Below, in pieces: positions 1-4,692 of a stretch of 5,507 nt of DNA. The stretch is taken from contig JAHFNM010000038.1 in NCBI GenBank assembly GCA_023267415.1, positions 1 to 5,507 on the forward strand, in the 5' to 3' direction. The translations under genes and the position numbers were made by a program. The notes beneath the pieces are model-generated. The model made no database searches, was not told the origin of the DNA, and saw only the letters and a program-made list of their open reading frames with translations. How positions within the stretch are numbered: the stretch's first letter is position 1; every line of letters begins with the position of its first letter. Origin of the DNA: Candidatus Nomurabacteria bacterium. Lineage in GTDB: Bacteria > Patescibacteriota > Minisyncoccia > Phycocordibacterales > UBA9973.

Positions 1-238
1 GCTTTTTGGTCTCGGTCTTGCGGTTGAGAAGGCGGGAAACAGTCAAGCGGTGGCTTGCCGTGTCGCCTTTCTTTGCGAGCGTTACCATAGGCTCTATCAC
101 CTTGCGAAGCTCCTTTGCGCGGGCTTCGGTGGTCGTGATCTTTCCATGGCGAATAAGGTCAAGTGCAAGACCTTTCAAGAAGGTATTGCGCACCTTGCGC
201 TCTCGTCCGAATTTTCTGTTTTTGTTTGCGTGTCTCAT
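1..238 (-). CDS. rplQ: Large ribosomal subunit protein bL17, N-terminal part (runs off the window)
   Basis: This is the first 79 codons of ribosomal protein L17, a 50S protein that lies near the peptide exit tunnel. The translation begins MRHANKNRKFGRERKVRNTF and continues through a TTTEARAKELRK stretch and an EPMVTLAKKGD stretch, matching the conserved L17 N-terminal pattern (MRH..., TT.A.AKE.R, TLAK.GD). The ATG at 238 is preferred because MRH is the usual L17 start. It lies 9 nt after the rpoA stop, which is the standard rpoA-rplQ arrangement, so co-transcription and probably translational coupling are expected. No Shine-Dalgarno sequence is visible in the preceding bases (AACAGAATCCC). 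The C-terminal third or so is missing because the window ends. The identification is secure; the full length is unknown. Confidence 0.96.
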   Translation of the reverse strand, partial: MRHANKNRKFGRERKVRNTFLKGLALDLIRHGKITTTEARAKELRKVIEPMVTLAKKGDTASHRLTVSRLLNRKTETKK

Positions 239-247
239 GGGATTCTG

Positions 248-1225
248 TTATTTCAATGTGATTCCGTGATTCGACAATATCCGTTTAATTTCCTGTATTC
301 CTTTCTCTCCCATACCTTCCACTTCAAGAAGATCTTCTTTCTTCTTGCGAGCGAGGCCGCCGAGCGTTCGAATGCCCGCATCGGTGAGGGCGTTCAAGGT
401 TCGGGTTGAGAAATCAAGGGTATCAATGCGGGTCTTGAGGACTTCGCTCATGTCTGACTTTTCCTCATCGTCGCCATCAGTCGCTGCCTCTATTGCACTT
501 GCCTTTGGAGCAGTGTGCGCTGCAAGAGCCTCTTCGGAAAATCCGAGGATAGCCGAGAGCTGTTCGAGCATGATCTTGACCGAGCTCTCGAGCGCTTCGC
601 GCGGAGAGATGGTGCCATCAGTCTCGATGAGCATGCGGAGACGGTTGTGGTTGGTCTTATCGCCGACACGCATGTTCTCTACTTCGTAGGAAACGCGGCG
701 GATAGGAGTGAAGATCGCATCCACGGCGATCGTGCCGATCTCAACCTTGCCTTTCTCGTGCATGTCGCGGGGCATGAATCCGAGGCCGCGCTCGACGCGC
801 ATCTCGATGTTGAGGCTTGCAGACTTGTCGGTGAGTTCGGCGATGAAGAGCTCAGGGTTGAGGACTTCAAGCTGGCCGGAAACGCTGATGTCTCCTGCGG
901 TCGCATTCTTGACTCCCTTTACAGAGAGGGTTGCGATCTGAGGCTCGTCGGTCGTCATCTTGAAGCGGATCTTCTTGAGATGAAGGAGAATAAGCACAAC
1001 ATCTTCTTTGACGCCTTCGATCGTTGAGAACTCATGCGGAACACCATCGATCTTGACCGATGTGATTGCAGCACCCGGAAGGGAGGAAAGCACTATTCGG
1101 CGGAGAGAGTTGCCGAGAGTATGACCATACCCAGGAGAAAGGCCGTCGATTTCATACACGCCCTTTTGTTCAGTCTCTGAAACAACGCGAGGCTTTGATG
1201 GGAGAATGATGTTGTGATCCGACAT
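248..1225 (-). CDS. rpoA: DNA-directed RNA polymerase subunit alpha
   Basis: RpoA forms the alpha dimer on which beta and beta' assemble, and its C-terminal domain contacts DNA and activators. The 325-residue length is normal. Residues 1-232 are the N-terminal assembly domain, with the signature GYGHTLGNSLRR at 32-43 and the downstream VEIGTIAVDAIFTPIRRVSY block at 161-180. A charged, alanine-rich linker (about 235-262) leads to the C-terminal helix-hairpin-helix domain (263-322). Aligned by eye to E. coli, the DNA-contacting residues R265, N268, G296 and K298 correspond to R275, N278, G306 and K308, so binding of A/T-rich UP elements is probably retained. The ATG at 1225 is fixed by an in-frame TAA five codons upstream. 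The leader is very A/T-rich with no Shine-Dalgarno. It follows rpsD by 51 nt and precedes rplQ by 9 nt. Stop codon TAA. Confidence 0.99.
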   Translation of the reverse strand: MSDHNIILPSKPRVVSETEQKGVYEIDGLSPGYGHTLGNSLRRIVLSSLPGAAITSVKIDGVPHEFSTIEGVKEDVVLILLHLKKIRFKMTTDEPQIATLSVKGVKNATAGDISVSGQLEVLNPELFIAELTDKSASLNIEMRVERGLGFMPRDMHEKGKVEIGTIAVDAIFTPIRRVSYEVENMRVGDKTNHNRLRMLIETDGTISPREALESSVKIMLEQLSAILGFSEEALAAHTAPKASAIEAATDGDDEEKSDMSEVLKTRIDTLDFSTRTLNALTDAGIRTLGGLARKKKEDLLEVEGMGEKGIQEIKRILSNHGITLK

Positions 1226-1276
1226 TTGTTGTATAAAAAATTAATTAATAATGCTTTAACGCAAAATTGATGGTTA

Positions 1277-1888
1277 TTAACGGCTGTAGTACTCGAGCAC
1301 GACGTTGAGGTTAATCGCACCGCCTGTCTCAAGAACCGGTTCGCCTTCCACGGTAGCGGTCATTGATGCTGCATCGAATCGAAGCCATTTCGGGACTGAG
1401 TAGTTCTGGAGCTTCTTTTCCAAGTCTGCGAAGAGGACACTCTTCTTCGATCCTTCGCGTACAGTGATGATGTCACCCTTGCGGACAGCGTATGAAGGGA
1501 CGGTCGTGCGCTTGCCGTTGACGAGGAAGTGGCCGTGGCTGGTCATCTGGCGGGCGAGGCGGCGAGTGTGGGCCATGCCGAGGCGGTAGACCACATTGTC
1601 GAGGCGGGACTCAAGCAATCCGAAAAGCTTCTCGGCTGAGTTTCCTCCGTGAGTCTCGGTTGCCTTTGCCACATAGTTTGCAAGCTGGCGCTCGATGATG
1701 CCGTATGAGAAGCGGACGCGCTGCTTTTCAACGAGCTGGATGCCGTAGTCGGAAAGCGGCTTTGGGCGCTTGTCGCTCTTCTTGCGCGCATGGCGAGCTT
1801 CAGAGAGCTGAAACTTTTGCGTCTGCGTCTTTTCAAAGACAGCAGGGCCAAGGCGGCGGGCAATTTTGTATTTAGGACCGAGTTTCAT
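1277..1888 (-). CDS. rpsD: Small ribosomal subunit protein uS4
   Basis: S4 is a primary 16S rRNA binder that nucleates assembly of the 30S body and takes part in decoding fidelity. The 203-residue product has the expected family length. It starts MKLGPKYKIARRLG. The S4 RNA-binding domain spans roughly 94-155, containing RLDNVVYRLG (95-104), ARQMTSHGHFLVNGK (112-126) and VRKGDIITVRE (135-145). The C-terminal segment carries the usual VPKWL (165-169). The N-terminal region has no cysteines, so this is the zinc-free type of S4. In E. coli S4 represses the alpha operon, but no matching pseudoknot is evident here. It lies between rpsK (47 nt upstream) and rpoA (51 nt downstream). The upstream gap holds heptamer-like repeats and no Shine-Dalgarno. 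Stop codon TAA. Confidence 0.99.
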   Translation of the reverse strand: MKLGPKYKIARRLGPAVFEKTQTQKFQLSEARHARKKSDKRPKPLSDYGIQLVEKQRVRFSYGIIERQLANYVAKATETHGGNSAEKLFGLLESRLDNVVYRLGMAHTRRLARQMTSHGHFLVNGKRTTVPSYAVRKGDIITVREGSKKSVLFADLEKKLQNYSVPKWLRFDAASMTATVEGEPVLETGGAINLNVVLEYYSR

Positions 1889-1934
1889 AAATAAAGTAGT
1901 AGATAGTAGTTAGTAATGAGTAGAAGATAAAAGA
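1889..1934 (-). repeat. Imperfect heptamer tandem repeat in the rpsK-rpsD spacer
   Basis: On the plus strand, 1897-1924 reads as four imperfect 7-mers: TAGTAGA, TAGTAGT, TAGTAAT, GAGTAGA. On the transcript this is a CTA-rich, G-poor and probably unstructured leader in front of rpsD. It has no Shine-Dalgarno-like GGAG. It may be no more than low-complexity spacer, or it may be an unstructured entry platform for ribosomes; the sequence alone does not decide. Similar but not identical TAG/CTA-rich repeats occur in the next two gaps upstream. Confidence 0.6.
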
Positions 1935-2372
1935 TTATACGCGTCGTGGCTTCTTTGCCTTCGGACCGTTGTGTGGGACCGGAGTAGCATCCTTGATGCC
2001 GGTGATGTCGATACCATGCGACATGAATCCGCGAATTGCGGGCTCGCGTCCTGATCCAACGCCCTTGACGACCACGTCAGCTTCCTTGATGCCGAGAGCT
2101 GCGACTTTTTCTCCCACTGTCTCGCCAACCTTTGAAGCGGCAAACGGAGTTCCCTTCTTTGCGCCTTTGAAGCCGAGGCTTCCTGACGAAGACCAGAAGA
2201 GCGTATTGCCGTTCTTGTCGGAGAATACTACCTTGGTGTTGTTGAACGTCGCCTCGATGTGCAAAGTACCGTTGATGTGCTTCTTCTTAGGTACTTTTAC
2301 AGGCGCCGGAGCCGGTGCCGCTCCGTCCTTGATTTCCGATTCTTCTGGAGTTGTGATTGTTTTCTTTCCCAT
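1935..2372 (-). CDS. rpsK: Small ribosomal subunit protein uS11
   Basis: S11 sits on the 30S platform near the mRNA exit and the Shine-Dalgarno/anti-Shine-Dalgarno helix. The core is clear: HIEATFNNTKV (38-48), FWSSSGSLGFKG (59-70), TPFAAS (75-80), KGVGSGREPAIRGF (103-116) and TPVPHNG (130-136), including the Asn-Gly that is isoaspartate-modified in E. coli. At 145 residues it is longer than the roughly 129 of E. coli because of an Ala/Pro/Lys-rich N-terminal extension (about residues 1-31). No other in-frame Met occurs before residue 117, so the extension is real unless a non-ATG start is used. The C-terminal tail PKAKKPRRV departs from the usual CRPPK(R/K)RRV. The gene follows rpsM across a 94-nt gap dominated by an inverted repeat. 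There is no Shine-Dalgarno. Stop codon TAA. Confidence 0.99.
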   Translation of the reverse strand: MGKKTITTPEESEIKDGAAPAPAPVKVPKKKHINGTLHIEATFNNTKVVFSDKNGNTLFWSSSGSLGFKGAKKGTPFAASKVGETVGEKVAALGIKEADVVVKGVGSGREPAIRGFMSHGIDITGIKDATPVPHNGPKAKKPRRV

Positions 2373-2380
2373 TTTGATTA

Positions 2381-2461
2381 AGGTTCTAGGTTATAGTTTC
2401 TAGGTTCTAGTAAATACGCTGATTCGAGTTTCTAAAACCTAGCACCTAGAAACTAGAACCT
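2381..2461 (-). repeat. Imperfect inverted repeat with CTAG-rich arms in the rpsM-rpsK spacer
   Basis: The arms 2389-2410 and 2439-2460 pair at 20 of 22 positions around a 28-nt loop (mismatches at 2393/2456 and 2406/2443). The nonamer AGGTTCTAG occurs directly at 2381-2389 and again at 2402-2410. A second, mutually exclusive hairpin uses part of the same right arm: 2427-2434 (AGTTTCTA) pairs perfectly with 2447-2454 (TAGAAACT) around a 12-nt loop. Six CTAG tetramers lie within about 75 nt. On the transcript the long hairpin ends 16 nt before the rpsK ATG. There is no following U-run, so it is not a typical intrinsic terminator. It could influence rpsK translation, act as an RNA processing site, or be a dispersed repeat element. 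Confidence 0.8.
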
Positions 2462-2466
2462 GTATT

Positions 2467-2847
2467 TTAAGTCTTCTCAAGCTTTCGCTTTCCGCTTCCC
2501 ATCGTCTTTCGGACGTTTCCGCGAACTGTGCGGGAGTTGGTCTTCGTGCGCTGGCCTTTTGTAGGAAGCTTGCGCATGTGGCGGACACCACGGTAGCTCT
2601 TGATATCCTTGAGGCGCTTTACGTTGGCTGAGATTTCGCGCTTAAGGGTTCCTTCTGTCTTCATTCCTTCGATGATCTTACGGATCGCATTCTCCTCTTC
2701 AGCAGAGATGTCGGCTGGCTTTAGGAGCGGGCTGACTCCAGCTTCGACGAGGATCTTTACCGCAGCCGAACGGCCGAGGCCGTAGATGGCGGTGAGGCCG
2801 AACTCAAGCTTTTTGTTGTCTGGGATTGTGATACCTGAAATACGCAT
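2467..2847 (-). CDS. rpsM: Small ribosomal subunit protein uS13
   Basis: S13 is located in the 30S head, contacts the P-site tRNA through its C-terminal tail, and forms bridges to the 50S subunit. The 126-residue product matches the family length. It begins MRISGITIPDNKK and has the helix-turn segment AIYGLGRSAA (20-29). The hallmark C-terminal block runs from YRGVRHMRKLP (85-95) to GQRTKTNSRTVRG (98-110) and ends in a highly basic Lys/Arg tail. The ATG at 2847 gives the canonical S13 start. It lies 44 nt after rpmJ. The leader on the transcript is a CTAATT-type repeat followed by an A-run and CCC, with no Shine-Dalgarno. Stop codon TAA. Confidence 0.99.
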   Translation of the reverse strand: MRISGITIPDNKKLEFGLTAIYGLGRSAAVKILVEAGVSPLLKPADISAEEENAIRKIIEGMKTEGTLKREISANVKRLKDIKSYRGVRHMRKLPTKGQRTKTNSRTVRGNVRKTMGSGKRKLEKT

Positions 2848-2857
2848 GGGTTTAAAA

Positions 2858-2885
2858 AATTAGGAATTAAGAATTAGGAATGATG
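2858..2885 (-). repeat. Two-copy 14-nt direct repeat in the rpmJ-rpsM spacer
   Basis: On the plus strand, AATTAGGAATTAAG (2858-2871) is followed immediately by AATTAGGAATGATG (2872-2885), identical at 12 of 14 positions, with a further AATT after the second unit. It fills most of the 44-nt gap upstream of the rpsM ATG. It is the same kind of TAG/CTA-rich short repeat seen in the two following gaps, but the sequence is different. No function can be read from it. Confidence 0.65.
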
Positions 2886-2891
2886 AATTTT

Positions 2892-3002
2892 TTATTGCTT
2901 TTGCTTGTGCTTAGGGTTGTCGCAGATAATTCGCAAGTGACGGTCGCGGCGGACCATCTTGCATTTTGCACACATTTTTTTGACTCGTGCTCGTACTTTC
3001 AT
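2892..3002 (-). CDS. rpmJ: Large ribosomal subunit protein bL36 (36 aa)
   Basis: L36 is the smallest 50S protein, a zinc-ribbon that binds 23S rRNA. The 36-codon reading frame runs MKVRARVKKMCAKCKMVRRD, then RHLRIICDNPKHKQKQ, then TAA. It matches the family almost end to end. The zinc ligands C11, C14, C27 and H32 are all present, so this is the zinc-binding form. It is one or two residues shorter than the usual 37-38. Its position between infA and rpsM is the conserved one. The 120-nt gap after infA is unusually long for this cluster. The bases before the ATG (AATAATCAAATTATTT) contain no Shine-Dalgarno. Confidence 0.98.
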   Translation of the reverse strand: MKVRARVKKMCAKCKMVRRDRHLRIICDNPKHKQKQ

Positions 3003-3069
3003 AAATAATTTGATTATTTGGTTTAGCTTATAGATTCAATGCGTCAAAATCGAAAATCGAATTTGAGAC

Positions 3070-3118
3070 AAAAAAATGTGAACAACTCAATATCCGTAGA
3101 GCCGCTCTTCTCGATATT
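3070..3118 (-). other. Weak hairpin and T-run in the infA-rpmJ spacer (possible attenuator)
   Basis: Shortly after the infA stop, the transcript strand holds AATATC (3118-3113) able to pair with GATATT (3094-3089), enclosing a smaller AGAG/CTCT stem around a CGG loop. Seven T residues (3076-3070) follow 12 nt later. The outer stem is A/T-rich, the inner junction is asymmetric, and the T-run is too far away for a classical intrinsic terminator. A partial terminator or processing site that lowers downstream expression is possible but weakly supported. Confidence 0.25.
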
Positions 3119-3122
3119 CCTT

Positions 3123-3341
3123 TTACAGACGTCGTGTGATTCGTCCTCGTACTCCGTCAGGAGCCAAGACCAATTCCACTTTGTCTCCGACTAAAACCTT
3201 AATCCGATGGAGTCGCATCTTACCGCTTACATACGCAAGGGTTGTTGCTGTGCCACCAGAAAGTTCTACCTTAAAGGTCAAATTCGGAAGTGCGTCTACG
3301 ACCACTCCCACAACTGGTTTTTCGTCTGCTTTTTCTACCAT
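3123..3341 (-). CDS. infA: Translation initiation factor IF-1
   Basis: IF-1 is a single OB-fold protein that blocks the 30S A site during initiation, with IF-2 and IF-3. The 72-residue length is exactly typical. Matching segments are VVGVVVDALPNLTFKVELSGG (split across 10-30), AYVSGKMRLHRIKVLVGDKVELVL (split across 36-59) and the closing RGRITRRL. The family usually ends GRI.YR.K, so the final TRRL is a modest variant. The start at 3341 is the first ATG after an in-frame TAG at 3360-3362. A likely promoter lies immediately upstream (3357-3385) and would give a leader of only about 9 nt. No Shine-Dalgarno is seen. It heads the ribosomal cluster here, without secY, adk or map in front. Stop codon TAA. 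Confidence 0.97.
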   Translation of the reverse strand: MVEKADEKPVVGVVVDALPNLTFKVELSGGTATTLAYVSGKMRLHRIKVLVGDKVELVLAPDGVRGRITRRL

Positions 3342-3356
3342 TACTTGGTGCCTACC

Positions 3357-3385
3357 AGACTAACAAATATCCATCGAAAGGTCAA
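3357..3385 (-). promoter_or_regulatory. Putative sigma70-type promoter for the infA-rpmJ-rps-rpoA-rplQ operon
   Basis: On the minus strand, TTGACC (3385-3380) matches the -35 consensus at 5 of 6 positions. A 17-nt spacer follows, then TAGTCT (3362-3357), which matches the -10 consensus at 3 of 6 but is preceded by TGT, an extended -10 element. It sits in the 58-nt gap between the membrane-protein gene and infA. Expected initiation is near 3350, leaving a leader of about 9 nt before the infA ATG. No terminator is visible between the upstream gene and this site, so readthrough could also contribute. This is the best promoter match found in the window, but the -10 is weak. Confidence 0.5.
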
Positions 3386-3399
3386 GTGGATAGGCATGG

Positions 3400-4689
3400 C
3401 TATTTTACGACCACAGTGATCCTTGAAATATCCTCGGGGAACTTCTGCTTCCAGAAGGGCTTTATGACGAGGTCGGCGCGGTCAATACCCGTGATATCGG
3501 TAAGAATGCCCTGGAATTCGGATTTCTTCTTTCCGGCCAAAAGCGGTTTGATGTCGTCAGGTTTGATGGTCCAAATAATGTCTGCCGAGCCTGAAAGTGA
3601 GAATGTAAATGATGTATCCGTGGCCGGAGTGATCGTTCCCGAAGGCACGAGTGAGAGAGCATACAGCTTTGGAATAGTTACCGGCTCGCCGTTGTACTGC
3701 GTGATGGATTTTTGAGCAATGGCACCAACCAACGCATCCTGCTTGATGAGATACACCGTAAGCGTGCCTGAGAGAGCAAGTGGAACGTCGCTGGTCTTCG
3801 AATATGGAGCCTGTACCGAACTATCGGTAGTAAAGACTACTGCCCCATCGTAATAGAGGTAGCCATCCGGAACCTGAACCTTAGCCTTTGCGATGAGTGA
3901 GGCCTTGAGTTTGTCGCGCAGAGTGCCGAGAGCGGCATTGGCAGCGTCCTGGGGGATCGTGTAAACAGTGCCTGAGATTCCTCCGGAGATTTGCGTCTTT
4001 GTGCGCCCATAAATCTTGGCAGCCTGAGGAGTGCCAGCAAGTCCTGGAAGAGTGAAGTCGTTTATTACAATATTTGAAGCTTCGCCGGCAGCTGCAGCCG
4101 TCACTGTCACAGAGACCGACCCTGGAACGATCGTGCCATTTGTTTTTGTATATCCTGGAATGCTTACAGCAGAATCGATTCGGTAAATGCGTCCGTCCGA
4201 AGTCGCAAGGCGCGTGCTTTTTACCAGCTTATACGGAGCGGCTTGGTAGGCGTTATAGAGAATGACCGTACCAGTCGCAAACGACGACTGGGTCTTGGAC
4301 TGCGTGCCAGGAAGTTTGATCGACTCGTCGCCTTTGAGCGACATGACGGTGTATACGATCGCACCATCGGCAGTGCTGTCCTTCTGCGCAGTGAAGGTGT
4401 CGGTCGAATCAAAAGAAAGCGGTAGCGACTTTGGCGTAATGGTCACGGTGGCGTGTTGGAATAGGAATGAAAGCGAAAGGAAAAATCCGATCACGCACGC
4501 GCCGGCGATATACCAAAGCGCATAACGTGAAGAATGCTTCGGCTGTGCTGGCTCAAACGGAACCTCGCGTGGAGCAGAACGCACTGGAGCGGGTCGTTCT
4601 TGTTCGACATGCACGGGAATAACCTCTCCCTTGTCGCGAGCAAGTTTTCGATTTGTCGGCTTTATATCTTGGATGGAATTTCTTGGCAT
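3400..4689 (-). CDS. Single-pass membrane protein with baseplate-J-like extracytoplasmic domain, function unknown
   Basis: No assigned function is recognised. The 429 residues divide into: a basic, Pro-rich cytoplasmic tail (1-54) starting MPRNSIQDIKP; one hydrophobic membrane segment (about 56-78, ALWYIAGACVIGFFLSLSF); and a large Ser/Thr/Gly-rich beta-type region predicted to lie outside the membrane. Residues 137-245 resemble the Baseplate J/gp47 domain: GTVILYN, then STRLATSDGRIYRI, IPGYTK, a V.VTAAAAGEASNI stretch and a GGISG end. The C-terminal part (about 368-429) has LLAGKK, a putative alpha/beta segment, and a PFW-KFPED motif. There is no signal-peptidase site, so a signal-anchor topology (N-in) is inferred. 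It starts 3 nt after the actin-like gene stops, implying coupling. It is not phage DNA by context. Proteins of this layout are, to my knowledge, common in Patescibacteria. Stop codon TAG. Confidence 0.9.
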   Translation of the reverse strand: MPRNSIQDIKPTNRKLARDKGEVIPVHVEQERPAPVRSAPREVPFEPAQPKHSSRYALWYIAGACVIGFFLSLSFLFQHATVTITPKSLPLSFDSTDTFTAQKDSTADGAIVYTVMSLKGDESIKLPGTQSKTQSSFATGTVILYNAYQAAPYKLVKSTRLATSDGRIYRIDSAVSIPGYTKTNGTIVPGSVSVTVTAAAAGEASNIVINDFTLPGLAGTPQAAKIYGRTKTQISGGISGTVYTIPQDAANAALGTLRDKLKASLIAKAKVQVPDGYLYYDGAVVFTTDSSVQAPYSKTSDVPLALSGTLTVYLIKQDALVGAIAQKSITQYNGEPVTIPKLYALSLVPSGTITPATDTSFTFSLSGSADIIWTIKPDDIKPLLAGKKKSEFQGILTDITGIDRADLVIKPFWKQKFPEDISRITVVVK

Positions 4690-4692
4690 ATA

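Noticed and set aside
515..1027. 170-residue open frame on the plus strand
   Set aside because: It lies wholly antisense to rpoA, whose protein is unmistakable. The frame is a by-product of rpoA codon use.
1226..1276. Promoter in the rpsD-rpoA gap (TATACA near the rpoA ATG)
   Set aside because: There is no -35 at the right distance, and the site is only about 4 nt from the start codon.
1969..2403. 144-residue open frame on the plus strand
   Set aside because: It is antisense to rpsK and shows no recognisable domain.
2389..2460. Intrinsic terminator between rpsM and rpsK
   Set aside because: The stem is A/T-rich with a 28-nt loop and has no U-run after it; it also lies inside a conserved operon.
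2848..2891. S4-responsive pseudoknot leader before rpsM, as in the E. coli alpha operon
   Set aside because: The 44-nt gap is too short and is made of A/T-rich repeats; no nested pairing is seen.
3027..3032. TATAAG as the -10 of a separate rpmJ promoter
   Set aside because: No acceptable -35 at 15 to 19 nt: the hexamer at 17 nt is TTTCGA, and TTGACG is only 9 nt away.
3290..3715. 141-residue open frame on the plus strand
   Set aside because: It spans infA, the promoter gap and the end of the membrane-protein gene in antisense, with no family resemblance.
3400..4689. Prophage or tailocin origin because of the baseplate-J-like domain
   Set aside because: The protein has an N-terminal membrane anchor, lies next to an actin-like gene and the ribosomal operon, and no phage genes, attachment sites or integrase are present in the window.
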